DNA of 64,000 nucleotides from JAJPHF01 sp035293805 (GCA_035293805.1 DATGMD010000040.1:310001-374000), one strand, 5' to 3'. Shown: positions 40,969 through 51,626, counted from the first letter of the stretch. Translations and numbers: made by a program. The notes: generated by a model not told the origin, from the letters alone.

Positions 40969-41697
40969 ATGGCCGAAGTAGTACTGAACGTCTTCCGCGG
41001 CGACCGGAACGGCGGCGGCGAGAAAGCCTACACGGTGCCGCTCGTCACCGGGATGGTCGTGCTCGACGCGATCCACTACATCCAGGCGCACTACGACGGC
41101 GATCTGGCGTGCCGCTGGAACTGCAAGGCGGCCCGCTGTGGGTCGTGCAGCGCCGAGATCAACGGGCGGCCGCGGCTGATGTGCAAGACGCGGCTGGACG
41201 AGTACGGCGGCGAGATCACCGTGCGCCCCATGCGGGCGTTCCCGGTGATCAAGGATCTCGTGACGGACGTCTCCTACAACTACCAGGTGGCGCGGCAGAT
41301 CCCGGCCTTCAAGCCCGCCGACGGCGAGGCCGCCTTCACCATGTTCCAGCCGGACGTGAATCGCGCGCAGGAGTTCCGGAAGTGCATCGAGTGCTTCCTG
41401 TGCCAGAACGTCTGCCACGTGCTACGTGACCACAACGGGCGGGAGTCGTACTTCGGGCCGCGCTTCATGATCAAGATCGCGGCGCTGGAGATGCACCCGA
41501 TGGACACAGGCTCGCGCACCGCGCTGCTGCGCGGCGCCGGCGGCATCGGTTACTGCAACATCACTAAGTGTTGCGAGGAGATCTGCCCCGAGCACATCCA
41601 CATCACCGACAACGCCATCATCCCCCTCAAGGAACGCGTCGCGGACGACTATTGGGACCCGGTGCGCTTCGTGATCCGCAGGCTCGCCGGCCGATAG
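40969..41697 (+). CDS. sdhB: Succinate dehydrogenase/fumarate reductase iron-sulfur subunit (set 1)
   Basis: A 242-residue protein with the [2Fe-2S] motif (CRWNCKAARCGSC...C), and the [4Fe-4S]/[3Fe-4S] Cys sets CIECFLCQNVC and CNITKCCEEICPEHI. It carries electrons from the flavin to quinone at the anchor. GAGAGAGGC precedes ATG 40969, 118 bases after sdhA1. The set 38353-41697 forms a complete dehydrogenase with its own membrane subunit. Confidence 0.95.
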   Translation: MAEVVLNVFRGDRNGGGEKAYTVPLVTGMVVLDAIHYIQAHYDGDLACRWNCKAARCGSCSAEINGRPRLMCKTRLDEYGGEITVRPMRAFPVIKDLVTDVSYNYQVARQIPAFKPADGEAAFTMFQPDVNRAQEFRKCIECFLCQNVCHVLRDHNGRESYFGPRFMIKIAALEMHPMDTGSRTALLRGAGGIGYCNITKCCEEICPEHIHITDNAIIPLKERVADDYWDPVRFVIRRLAGR

Positions 41698-41851
41698 ATC
41701 AGGCCGTCCCACGATCCTGAGCTAACGCAGGGCGTCGCACGAGTAGGCGGGGCGGCGCGTTGTACAATGGAGCTAGGGGGTGGCCCTGCTCCATTCCGCG
41801 CGCGGCCGTTCGGCGCCGGCCGGTAGGTCGGCGTGACGCGGGAGGAGCACA

Positions 41852-42200
41852 ATGTTGCGCACCGTTCACGTGTTCGACGTTCGCCCGGGCACCGAGGAGC
41901 CGAGCTTCATCGAGTGGCTGGACGGCATGCTGTGGGAGCACTCGCGCCGCTTCGGCTGCGTGGAGCGCAAGACCTGGCGGTTCCTGGACGGCATCGAGGG
42001 TGACTACGACAGTGGCAAGGCGGTTCACAACCGCCCCCGCTACTTGAACGAGGCCTTTTGGCCCGACCAACGCTGCGTCGAGCAGTTTCGGACCTGGCTG
42101 CGCTCGCCCGATGCCCGCGACTTCCGCAACAAGTGGTTTTCCGGCATCCGGAACCACTCGGTGCTGCGCTACCTCGACTACGAACCGCGGAGACAGCTGG

Positions 42201-42211
<11 letters not shown>
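41852..42211 (+). CDS. Small protein of unknown function between the two sdh sets
   Basis: A 119-residue soluble protein rich in Arg and Trp, with no signal or membrane segment. It has no motif I recognise. Its start MLRTVHVFDVRPGTEE and regular charge suggest a globular fold. GGGAGGAG lies just before ATG 41852, and its last 11 bases overlap the sdhA2 start, so its production is coupled to that subunit. A TACAAT -10-like box at 41763-41768 precedes it. It could assist assembly or flavinylation, but this is only positional inference. Confidence 0.65.
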
Positions 42212-43973
<1,762 letters not shown>

Positions 43974-43981
43974 GAGCCCCC

Positions 43982-44677
43982 ATGCAAGTACATCTGAAGA
44001 TCCGGCGCTACGATCCGGACAAGAGCCCCAAGCCGTACTGGCAGGAGTTCGACGTCGAGGCGGACCCGATGGAGCGCATCCTCGACGCGCTGAACAAGGC
44101 GAAGTGGTACCAGGACGGCTCGCTCACCTACCGGCGCTCCTGCGCCCACGGGGTCTGCGGCTCCGACGCGATGGTGATCAACGGGCGTAACCGGCTGGCG
44201 TGCAAAGAGCTGATTCGCAACGTGGGCGCGAAGATCCAGCTCGAGCCGCTGCGGGGGTTCAACGTCATCAAGGACCTCGTCGTGGACATGGAGCCGTTCT
44301 TCGCCAAGTATCGCTCGGTGAAGCCCTACCTCATCAACGACGAGCCGCCGCCCGAGCACGGCGAGCGCCTGCAGAGCCCCGAGGAGCGCGCCGTGTACGA
44401 CGACACGACGAAGTGCATCCTCTGCGGCGCGTGCACGGGGGCCTGCCCGCCCTTCTGGACCAACAGCCAGTTCGTCGGCCCCGCGACGATCGTGCAGGCG
44501 CACCGCTTCATTTTCGACAGCCGCGACCAGGGCACCAGCGAGCGGCTGGCGGTGCTGAACCAGCGCGAGGGCGTCTGGCGCTGCCGCACGGTGTTCAACT
44601 GCGTGGATGCCTGTCCGCGCGACATCGACATCACGAAGGCCATCGGCGACATCAAGAAGCTGGTCCTGATGCAGTAG
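43982..44677 (+). CDS. sdhB: Succinate dehydrogenase iron-sulfur subunit (set 2)
   Basis: A 231-residue protein with standard SdhB cluster motifs: [2Fe-2S] CAHGVCGSDAM...C, [4Fe-4S] CILCGACTGACP, and [3Fe-4S] CRTVFNCVDACP. ATG 43982 lies 8 nt after the sdhA2 stop. It completes an A-B pair whose membrane subunits are probably sdhC/sdhD at 37248-38115, about 4 kb upstream, with the set-1 genes between. Confidence 0.96.
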   Translation: MQVHLKIRRYDPDKSPKPYWQEFDVEADPMERILDALNKAKWYQDGSLTYRRSCAHGVCGSDAMVINGRNRLACKELIRNVGAKIQLEPLRGFNVIKDLVVDMEPFFAKYRSVKPYLINDEPPPEHGERLQSPEERAVYDDTTKCILCGACTGACPPFWTNSQFVGPATIVQAHRFIFDSRDQGTSERLAVLNQREGVWRCRTVFNCVDACPRDIDITKAIGDIKKLVLMQ

Positions 44678-44858
44678 CTGCCCGCTTTCACTGGCGCTTT
44701 CCCCCCCGCTCAAGCTATCCTTAGCCGGCTCGGCGCCGCGCCACCGGCGCCGACTACGGCAGGGTATGGGCGTGGCCGGCAGGGCGGGGCGGTTTCCGCG
44801 CGTGGACTCCTGACCCCCCCGCGGCCTCGCCGCGACGATGGGAGCCAGGAGGGGGTCC

Positions 44859-45848
44859 ATGCGTCTGTTCCGAATCGCGGCTGCTGGTAGCGCCCTCGGC
44901 CTCGCGCTGACGGCGACTGCGGCGCTCGCTCAGGGCGGTTATCCCGGGATGCCCGGCTACGGGGCGCCAGCGCCGTACGGCGCCCCGTACGCGCCCCCGG
45001 GCGCCGTGCCGCCCGGCTACCCGCCGCCGATGCCGGGCGCAGGGCCGATGGTGCCGCCGGGCCCCGGCCCGGCGGGCCCGGTGGCGAGCCCCTATCCCGG
45101 CGCGCCCGGCGCGAGCCCGATGGCGTCGCCCGATATGGCGTCTCAGAGCGGCACGCCGATGGCCGATCCGAGCCAGATCTACGGTACTTCGAGCAGCCCG
45201 CAGGCCCAGCAGCCGACCGACCCATCTCAAGGTTACCCGGGGGCCATGGCCGCCGCGCCGAGCGCACCCGGCGCCGTGCCGCCCGGCTACCCGCCGGGGA
45301 TGCCGTCGGCCGGCCCTATGGGGCCGAACGGTCCGCTGGCCGGCCCCGCCGCGATGCCGGCAGGCGCCACCGGCCAGTCGACGGTCAACGCGGTCCCCGG
45401 CATGCCGCCGCTGGCGAACACGCAGGCGCCGCTGCCGCCGGGCTCCGTCATGGGACCGCAGGCGATGGCCCAGCTGCAAGGGACGGCGCCGTCGATCGGC
45501 CCGAGTGGCGTGCCGAGCATGCAGGCTTCGCCCGCCAGCCAGCAGGCCACGCCGTCGAACCAGGGCGGCACCGCCACGGACACGGTCCACGTCGTAGATG
45601 CGGATGGCGGTGGCGTGTCGCTCGATCCGTCGCCAATTCGCTACCCCGTGAACCGGCCGATCACGTGGGTCAACAATAGCTCGGCGATTATCCAGTTGGT
45701 GTCCGAGGATGGCAGCACGTTCGACTCGGGCCCGCTCGGGCCGGGCGATACCTACGTCTACACGCCGAACCTCATCGGCAGCGTGTATTACCGCGACAAG
45801 CTGCACCCCTGGGTGCGGGGCGTCGTGGTATCCATCCAACCGCGCTGA
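44859..45848 (+). CDS. Exported Pro/Gly/Ala-rich protein with a C-terminal cupredoxin-like domain
   Basis: A 329-residue secreted protein with a signal peptide (about residues 1-24, ending ALAQ), then about 200 residues of low-complexity Pro/Gly/Ala/Met/Ser sequence with YPGAP-like and PPGYPP repeats, and a final 95-residue beta domain. The domain looks like a plastocyanin-type fold (ITWVNNSS, GPGDTYVYTP, YRDKLHPWVRG), but the usual first His and Cys copper ligands are not in place, so copper binding is doubtful. AGGAGG precedes ATG 44859. It may be a surface or matrix protein. Confidence 0.7.
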   Translation: MRLFRIAAAGSALGLALTATAALAQGGYPGMPGYGAPAPYGAPYAPPGAVPPGYPPPMPGAGPMVPPGPGPAGPVASPYPGAPGASPMASPDMASQSGTPMADPSQIYGTSSSPQAQQPTDPSQGYPGAMAAAPSAPGAVPPGYPPGMPSAGPMGPNGPLAGPAAMPAGATGQSTVNAVPGMPPLANTQAPLPPGSVMGPQAMAQLQGTAPSIGPSGVPSMQASPASQQATPSNQGGTATDTVHVVDADGGGVSLDPSPIRYPVNRPITWVNNSSAIIQLVSEDGSTFDSGPLGPGDTYVYTPNLIGSVYYRDKLHPWVRGVVVSIQPR

Positions 45849-45857
45849 GTATCTGGC

Positions 45858-45906
45858 CCGGCTTGGTGGAGCTGTTTGACGTAGGCGAATAGCTCCACCA
45901 AGCCGG
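45858..45906. terminator. 16-bp hairpin after the exported protein gene
   Basis: Arms 45858-45873 (CCGGCTTGGTGGAGCT) and 45891-45906 pair perfectly across a 17-nt loop, ending 19 bases before the cupin start. No T tract. Confidence 0.55.
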
Positions 45907-45924
45907 TTCACCAGGTTAGGGGGC

Positions 45925-46248
45925 ATGCCGATGGACATTGCGGACGTGTCGGTCCGCCGCTTCAGCGCGGATGGGCTGCAGAAGCTGAACCTGTTCCAGA
46001 CGCCGCGCTTCTTCGCTGACGTCTACTGCCTGGAGCCCGAGCAGGAGCAGAAGGCGCACGCGCACGAGGGCTCGGACAAGGTATACCTGGTGTTGGAGGG
46101 CCGCGCGCGCGTGCGCGTGGGCGACGAGGAACAAGACCTTGGCCCCAATCAGGCGGCCCTGGCGCCCAGCGGCACGCCGCACGGCGTCCGCAACCCCGGG
46201 CCGGAGCGGCTCGTGCTGCTCGTCTTCATGGCGCCGCTGCCGTCGTAG
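45925..46248 (+). CDS. Small cupin-domain protein
   Basis: A 107-residue single cupin barrel. The first metal motif is in AHAHEGSDKVYLVLEG (His-x-His plus Glu positions) and the second in PSGTPHGVRNPG (His), so a metal site is plausible. Small cupins of this type include isomerases, dioxygenases and sensors; the function is not readable. The start has GGGGG about 8 nt upstream. It is flanked by two long hairpins (45858-45906 and 46425-46479). Confidence 0.85.
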   Translation: MPMDIADVSVRRFSADGLQKLNLFQTPRFFADVYCLEPEQEQKAHAHEGSDKVYLVLEGRARVRVGDEEQDLGPNQAALAPSGTPHGVRNPGPERLVLLVFMAPLPS

Positions 46249-46691
46249 CGGCGCCGCTGGCCCCCTGACGAGCTTTCGCGCCCATGCACCGCCAGAAGTC
46301 GGTAAACTGGTAAACGCCTCGCAAATCGCCCTTGACCGACCATTAGCCCCTTGACCGTCGCGCTGCCGGGCGGCGCCAAGTCGCCCGCGCCGTCGGGGAA
46401 ATGGGCGATTCCCTAAGCGGGTTTCCGAGGATGTGGTGTGTAGGTTTGGCCGCGCCAAGCCTACACACCACATCCTCGGCCAGATGCTTACAGCGGATTG
46501 CAGCCAGACTGAGCGGTCGGCCCATGCGGGGGCTGCGGCAGTGGCGCTTGCAGTATTCCGCGCCACAGGCCGCGGGCGGGCATGAAACCCGCCCCTACGA
46601 AACTACGAAACGCTGGCTGCTCACCTTTGCGCAAGCTGCTCTAGTAGGCCCCGGTAAGTGCCTCCTCGTGCGCTTGCTCGGAGTAGAACCC
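46249..46691. other. 443-base region between cupin and transporter genes
   Basis: No gene is supported here. The region holds a 26-bp near-perfect hairpin (46425-46479), a 7-bp hairpin repeat GGGCGGG-CATGAAA-CCCGCCC (46574-46594), two direct TACGAAAC units just after it, and a pair of GGTAAAC units near 46303. No clear promoter for the lipoprotein gene was found. Confidence 0.5.
46425..46479. terminator. 26-bp hairpin downstream of the cupin gene
   Basis: Arms 46425-46450 and 46454-46479 pair along 26 bases with one G-T wobble and a 3-nt loop. At about 180 bases after the cupin gene it could terminate transcription or shield the message; no T tract is present. Its length resembles the other hairpins in this window. 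Confidence 0.5.
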
Positions 46692-47768
46692 ATGAGATTG
46701 TCGACGCGTGTGGTGGGACTGCTCGGCGGTCTGGCGGTGGCGCTCGTCGTCGGCTGCGGACCGTCAGGAGGAACCCCGTCGACCCAGTCTGCCTCCTCCG
46801 CGGATGCGCTCGCCGCGTCCCCGGCGAGTGTGACTTCGGCCGGCGCCGCGGCCACGGCGCGGAGCGGCGGCGGGGACGCCCGGCCGCTGCAGCAGGTCCG
46901 CATTACCGTGCCCACGAAATCCATCACGTTCTTGCCCTTCTACTTCGGTCAGGACAAGGGAATCTACCGCGAGGAGGGGCTGGACCTAGAGCTAGTCCAG
47001 ATGCGGCCGCCGCTCGGCATCTCGGCGTTGGAAGCGGGCGACCTGGCCTACTCGGCGGCGCCGGGCGTCGGCATGCGCGCGGCTATCCAGGGCGCCGCGA
47101 TCCGGGCGGTGCTGTTCGTACAGGCGAAGCCCAGCTTCACGCTGATCGGGCAGCCCGGCATCGCGCCCGACCAGATCAAGACGGTCGCCGTGAGCGGCAT
47201 CGGCTCGACGGCCCACTACGCGGCGCTGAACGTGATGCGCAAGCTGGGGCGCGGCGGGCCCGACGACGCGACGTACTTCGCGACCAACGACACGGCCAAG
47301 AGCTACCAGGCCCTCCAGGGAAAGACGGCCGACGCGGCGATCCTCTCGCCGCCGTACACGTCGATGGCAACAGTCGCCGGGTACGCTCGCCTGGGCGACG
47401 CCTTCGACATGGTGGACGTGCAGGGCGGCCTCGTCACCACCACGCGCCACCTGGCGGAACAGCCAGCCGAGGTGAAGGCGCTGCTCCGCGGCACGCTCCG
47501 CGCGCTGGAGTACATCGCCGCCCACCAGGACGAGCTGGTAGCGTACATGGAGCGGGAGTTCGAGCTAGAGCACGAGGTCGCCGTCGGGAGCTACGACATC
47601 GTCAAGCAGGTGCTGGACATGACGGGGGACATGGACGAGGCGGCGCTGCGCTCGGTCGTCGACCAGATGAAGCAGGATGCGGAGGTCACCGACGACCTGC
47701 CGCTCGACCGTGTGGTCGCCCTCCAGCCGCTCCGCGAAGTCCAGGCCGAGCTGGGGCTGAGCCGCTAG
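46692..47768 (+). CDS. ABC transporter substrate-binding lipoprotein (NMT1/SsuA-like), second copy
   Basis: A 358-residue lipoprotein: signal peptide with lipobox VVGC (Cys22), then an Ala/Ser-rich linker to about residue 65, and a periplasmic-binding-like domain (ITVPTKSITFLPFYFGQDKG, YREEGLDLELVQM, AVSGIGSTAHYAAL). It is similar in layout to the protein at 304-1383 but not a close copy. No permease or ATPase gene is adjacent, so it may serve a transporter coded elsewhere. It precedes the convergent comF gene. Confidence 0.88.
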   Translation: MRLSTRVVGLLGGLAVALVVGCGPSGGTPSTQSASSADALAASPASVTSAGAAATARSGGGDARPLQQVRITVPTKSITFLPFYFGQDKGIYREEGLDLELVQMRPPLGISALEAGDLAYSAAPGVGMRAAIQGAAIRAVLFVQAKPSFTLIGQPGIAPDQIKTVAVSGIGSTAHYAALNVMRKLGRGGPDDATYFATNDTAKSYQALQGKTADAAILSPPYTSMATVAGYARLGDAFDMVDVQGGLVTTTRHLAEQPAEVKALLRGTLRALEYIAAHQDELVAYMEREFELEHEVAVGSYDIVKQVLDMTGDMDEAALRSVVDQMKQDAEVTDDLPLDRVVALQPLREVQAELGLSR

Positions 47769-47775
47769 GGGGCGT

Positions 47776-48519
47776 TCACGTGTCGGAGCGGGGCGACTGC
47801 TGCGGCAGGTCGCGGGCGACGACAAGGCCCCAGACGCCCGCCGCGCCGGCAGCCACGAGCGCCTCGGCGCAGGCCTCGAGCGTGGCGCCGGTGGTCATCA
47901 CATCGTCCACGACGAGCAGGCGCCGGCCGACCACGGAAGCCGAGTTAGGGCAGGTGAAGGCGCCGCGCACGTTGGCGCGGCGCTCGCGGGCCGTGAGCCC
48001 GACCTGGGGGCGGGTCGGCCGCGCGCGGCGCAGCCCGGCCGGCGCCAGCGGCACGCCCAGGGCGGCCGCCACCGGGGCGGCCAGCAGCGTCGCCTGGTTG
48101 TAGCCGCGCTCCTGGGCGCGGGCGGCGTCGAGCGGCACCGGCACAAGCACGTCGACGGCCAGCGGTCGGGCCGCCAGGCACTCTTGCAGCAGCCCCGCCA
48201 GCGGCTCGGCCAGGTGCCGCTCCCGCGAGTACTTCAGGCGGCGGATCGCCAGCCCCAGCGGGCCGCTGTAGACGCAGGCCGCGCGCACCGCCGACAGAGC
48301 CGGCCCCGCGCGCTGGCAGTCGCGGCAGCGGGTGCCTGCGCGCTGCGGGCGCGAGCAGCGCGGGCAGTAGGGCGGGCGCAGGCGCGGCAGGCTCGCCCAA
48401 CAGGCCGCGCAGAACGCGACGCCGCGCCGTCCGCAGCCCAGGCAGCGCGCGGGGAAGAGGGCCGCAAGCGCGGCCGTCCACCCGCGCGCCAGGGCGCTCG
48501 GTCGGCGCGGCGTCATCAC
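47776..48519 (-). CDS. comF: ComF family phosphoribosyltransferase-like protein
   Basis: A 247-residue protein with an N-terminal zinc-finger part (CLGCGRRGVAFCAACW, CPRC, CRDC) and a C-terminal type I phosphoribosyltransferase domain with the PRPP loop VVDDVMTTGATLEACAEAL. RGYNQATLLA is a second family motif. ComF assists DNA uptake in competent bacteria, in line with the pilus-like genes of this window, although other competence genes are not seen. The start is GTG 48519 or ATG 48516. It lies 11 bases after the LLM gene. Confidence 0.9.
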   Translation of the reverse strand: MMTPRRPSALARGWTAALAALFPARCLGCGRRGVAFCAACWASLPRLRPPYCPRCSRPQRAGTRCRDCQRAGPALSAVRAACVYSGPLGLAIRRLKYSRERHLAEPLAGLLQECLAARPLAVDVLVPVPLDAARAQERGYNQATLLAAPVAAALGVPLAPAGLRRARPTRPQVGLTARERRANVRGAFTCPNSASVVGRRLLVVDDVMTTGATLEACAEALVAAGAAGVWGLVVARDLPQQSPRSDT

Positions 48520-48530
48520 CGGCGCGCGGC

Positions 48531-49691
48531 TTACGAGACGGCGGCCGCCTCGCGCGCGGCGGCCGGCTGCTCGCCGAGGTGCCGAATGGCCGGGTAGACC
48601 TCCTTGGCGAACAGCTCCATGCTCCGCCGCGTCTTCTCTGCCGACAGGAAGCCGGCCTGGTTCATCATCAGCATGTGGCCGATGTTGCAGCGCTCGTGGA
48701 GATACGTCAGCTTCTTGATTACCGTGTCGGGGGTGCCCGCGACGACGATGCCCTTCTCCTGAAGCTGCTCGAAGCTGTCGCGGTAGCTCTTCCCGGCGCC
48801 GAGCATCATCTTTGCCATCGCCTGCGGCGAGGCGTAGCCTGGCGGCGCGTTGAACTGCGGGTGCCGCTCGCGGTAGAGGTACCAGAGCAGCTCCTTGCCG
48901 TCCTCGATCGCCTGCTCCTCCGTGTCGCCGACGAAGGTGAGCGCCAGGTAGGCGAAGCGGTCGGGCCCGGGCTCCGGGAACCCCTTCTCGCGGCAGCGCT
49001 CCTTATAGGTGTTCACCAGCTTCTCAGTCCAGTCGTAGGGCGTCAGGAAGCAGGCGAAGGTGTACTGGTGGTCGGCCACCCACGGTACGTTCTCGACGCT
49101 GGAGCCCGTGATCCAGACGGGCGGGTGGGGCTGCTGGTAGCAGCGCGGCCAGACGTTGACGTAACGGTAATGCCAGAACTTGCCCTCCCAGTTGAACGGC
49201 TCGGGCGTCGTCCAGGCCTTGAGGATCAGGTCGTGCGCCTCCTCGAAGCGGGCGCGGTTCTGCGCCGGGTTGCTATTCGCCGGATGCACTTCCGTTGGCA
49301 CGCCGCGCACGAAGCCAGAGGTGATGCGGCCGCGGCTGATGCAGTCGAGCATCGCAATCTCTTCGGCCACGCGCACGGGGTTGTCGCGGTGGGGCAGGGG
49401 GCTGCCGAGAATGACGATGCGCGCGCGCTTCGTGCGGCGGGCGAGCGCCCCGGCCGAGATCGGCACCACCGCGTCCAGACAGGTCATGGTCTGGTGGTGC
49501 TCGTTGAGCATGATCTCCAGGCCAAGCTCGTCGGCGTACTCGTACTCGTCCAGGTAGCGGTTGTACAGGTCGGCCACGATCTTGGGGTCGCAGTAGCTAT
49601 TGGGCACGATGATGCGCGCGCTCTTCAGCTCCTTCTCGACCTCCGGCGGCACGAAGGGGTAGGGCATCTCGGTGAAGTGGTATGCGAGCAT
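48531..49691 (-). CDS. LLM-class flavin-dependent oxidoreductase (second)
   Basis: A 386-residue luciferase-like monooxygenase with a TIM-barrel core: YADELGLEIMLNEHHQT, RIVILGSPLPHRDNPVRVAEE, and DCISRGRITSGFVRGVP are typical of alkanal or alkanesulfonate-type members. It shares operon orientation with an atypical alpha/beta hydrolase (13-base gap), suggesting oxidation followed by hydrolysis of the product. GGAGGAGA precedes ATG 49691. It is only distantly like the LLM protein at 6674-7723. Confidence 0.9.
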   Translation of the reverse strand: MLAYHFTEMPYPFVPPEVEKELKSARIIVPNSYCDPKIVADLYNRYLDEYEYADELGLEIMLNEHHQTMTCLDAVVPISAGALARRTKRARIVILGSPLPHRDNPVRVAEEIAMLDCISRGRITSGFVRGVPTEVHPANSNPAQNRARFEEAHDLILKAWTTPEPFNWEGKFWHYRYVNVWPRCYQQPHPPVWITGSSVENVPWVADHQYTFACFLTPYDWTEKLVNTYKERCREKGFPEPGPDRFAYLALTFVGDTEEQAIEDGKELLWYLYRERHPQFNAPPGYASPQAMAKMMLGAGKSYRDSFEQLQEKGIVVAGTPDTVIKKLTYLHERCNIGHMLMMNQAGFLSAEKTRRSMELFAKEVYPAIRHLGEQPAAAREAAAVS

Positions 49692-49704
49692 CGTCTCCTC
49701 CTCC

Positions 49705-50547
49705 CTAACGCTCGTTCGCTCGGGGAGCCGACGCGGTCTCCCCCTCGTGCAGGAACGCGGTTACCGCGGCCGTGAAGGCTTCGGGCTGCTCCAGGTACGG
49801 GTAGTGGCCCGCGGCGGGGATGAGCTGGAAGCGCGCGCCGGGGATGGCGTCCGCGAAGGCGCGGCCGTAGTCGGGGGTCACGATCTTGTCGCTCTCGCCC
49901 CACAGCACGAGCGCGGGCACGTCGATGCGCCGCAGCCAGGCGCGCAGCTTCGGGTTGTGCAGGAACGGCTTCCAGGCGAACAGGGCGGTCGTCTGGCGGC
50001 CGCGCAAGATCGTGACTAGCTCTTCCTCGGTGTAGTTCCCCAGCCCGGCGAGCTGCATCTGCCGCGCGCCCGCCTCGGGATCGTGCCAAGCGAGGTCGAG
50101 GAACTCTTTGGCACCGATTACGAACGTATCCGCGATGTCGCGCGTGGTGCGGTCGCCGACCTTGATGCCCACGGCATCCACGAGCACCAGCCGCTTGATC
50201 TGATGCGTGCAGCGCACCGCCACCTCGGCGGCGATCCAGCCGCCAACGCCGAGGCCCACCAGGTTGACGGGCTCGGGGCCCAGGTCGCGCAGCAGGTCGA
50301 GGTAGAAGTACGCAAAGTCGTCGATCGTGTCGAAGTCGCGCGGCAAATCGGACGAGCCGTAGCCGGGGTGCGAGGGCGCGAGCACCGCGTACTGCTGCGC
50401 CAGCGTCTCCTCGTACGGCTCCCACTTGTTCAGGTACTCGTAGTCGTGGAGGATGACCAGGCGCTCGCCCTGGCCCCCGCTGAACACCTGCAAGCTGATC
50501 GGACCGACCGCGCGGCGCTCCTCCTGACGGGTAGGCGTGGCGACCAT
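49705..50547 (-). CDS. Alpha/beta-hydrolase-fold protein lacking the nucleophile Ser
   Basis: A 280-residue alpha/beta-hydrolase-fold protein. At the nucleophile elbow, where G-x-S-x-G is expected, the sequence is GLGVGG, so the Ser position is Gly100. The acid (WGESD) and His (AAGHYPYLEQ) remain. It may be non-hydrolytic (binding, or cofactor-free chemistry) or use an unusual nucleophile. GGAGGG precedes ATG 50547. It is transcribed divergently from an IclR gene, and the shared region carries a palindrome (50662-50680). Confidence 0.82.
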   Translation of the reverse strand: MVATPTRQEERRAVGPISLQVFSGGQGERLVILHDYEYLNKWEPYEETLAQQYAVLAPSHPGYGSSDLPRDFDTIDDFAYFYLDLLRDLGPEPVNLVGLGVGGWIAAEVAVRCTHQIKRLVLVDAVGIKVGDRTTRDIADTFVIGAKEFLDLAWHDPEAGARQMQLAGLGNYTEEELVTILRGRQTTALFAWKPFLHNPKLRAWLRRIDVPALVLWGESDKIVTPDYGRAFADAIPGARFQLIPAAGHYPYLEQPEAFTAAVTAFLHEGETASAPRANER

Positions 50548-50661
50548 GGGCCCTCCTTACTGCCGGCACGAGATGGGGCAAAACTCTACGCTGCGAAAGC
50601 CAACCAGGAGGGCCGCTCGCTCCGCCGATTGCCTGGCGCGCGGCTCGTGCGGAACCGCCTG

Positions 50662-50680
50662 CGTTCCGTATAATGGAACG
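50662..50680. promoter_or_regulatory. IclR-type palindrome over a TATAAT box
   Basis: CGTTCC-GTATAAT-GGAACG (50662-50680) is a 6-bp inverted repeat with a TATAAT (50669-50674) in its spacer. It lies in the 278-base gap between the divergent hydrolase and IclR genes. IclR-family operators are often short palindromes with a TTCC/GGAA core, so autoregulation and control of the divergent operon by the adjacent IclR protein are likely. No strong -35 was found. Confidence 0.6.
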
Positions 50681-50825
50681 GGCGTCCCGCATCCTGGTCA
50701 TCATCACCATATCGCCGTCTCCGCCAGGCTGTCAAGGCGTTGCCAGAATCGCGGGATGCGGTGTACGATCTAGGCTGCCGCAGAATCACCGATTGGTCCG
50801 TGTACTGGAACGCGAGGACACTGCA

Positions 50826-51626
50826 TTGGCGCAGAATGGAACCTCCGGCTCGACGCGTGTGCGGGCGGTGGAGCGGGCCATCGGCCTGCTGCTCCGGCTG
50901 GCCGAGCACCGGCGCGGCGCCAGCTTGCAGCAGCTTGCGCGCGAGGTCGGCTGCAGCAAGAGCACCGTCCACCGCCTGCTGGCAACGCTGGAAGGCATGG
51001 AGATGGTCGAGCGGGATGGGATGCTTGGCTGGTATCGGCTGGGCCGCCGCGCGCGCGAGCTAGGGACGAACGGCTGGACGCGGACGGACCTGCGCCACCT
51101 GGCGCTGCCCCACATGCAGGCCCTGCGCGACGAGTCGGAAGAGACCGTGACGCTCCACCTGGTGGACGGCGATGACCACGTGGTTGCCGAGGAGTGCGAG
51201 AGCAACCAGGAGATTCGGCGGACGCTGCCGCTCGGTCAGCGGGCGCCCCTCCTGCGGGGGGCCACGGCCAAGGCCATCCTGGCGTTTCTGCCCGAGGCCG
51301 AGGCCGCCCGCATCCTCGCGGCCACCTGCACGCCGGATGACGATGGTCCGGGGCCGCAAGAGCTACGCGACATCCGCAGCCTGGGCTATGCTTTCAGCAT
51401 CTCGGAGCGCGTGCCGGGCGGCTCGGCCATCTCCGTACCGATCCGCGACCGCGGCGAGCGCGTCTGCGCCGCGCTCAGCATCTCCGGCCCCAGCTTCCGC
51501 TTCACGCCCGCGCGGGCGATCCGCTGCGCGCCGGCGCTGATGCGGGCCGCCGACGAGATCGCCGCCGCGCTGGGCTATCCGGGCCGCGCGAAAGGAGACG
51601 ACGACCATGGCGACGACCGCCCCTGA
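50826..51626 (+). CDS. IclR-family transcriptional regulator
   Basis: A 266-residue regulator: N-terminal winged helix (VERAIGLLLRLAEHRRGASL, LAREVGCSKSTVHRLLATL), and a ligand-binding domain with SEETVTLHLVDGDDHVVAEE, PLLRGATAKAILAFLP, and YAFSISERVPGGSAISVPIRD. TTG 50826 is favoured because GAGGA lies 8 nt upstream; longer versions have no ribosome site. It is coupled by a 20-nt overlap to an alpha/beta hydrolase gene and divergent from the LLM/hydrolase pair, so it probably regulates both. Confidence 0.9.
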   Translation: MAQNGTSGSTRVRAVERAIGLLLRLAEHRRGASLQQLAREVGCSKSTVHRLLATLEGMEMVERDGMLGWYRLGRRARELGTNGWTRTDLRHLALPHMQALRDESEETVTLHLVDGDDHVVAEECESNQEIRRTLPLGQRAPLLRGATAKAILAFLPEAEAARILAATCTPDDDGPGPQELRDIRSLGYAFSISERVPGGSAISVPIRDRGERVCAALSISGPSFRFTPARAIRCAPALMRAADEIAAALGYPGRAKGDDDHGDDRP

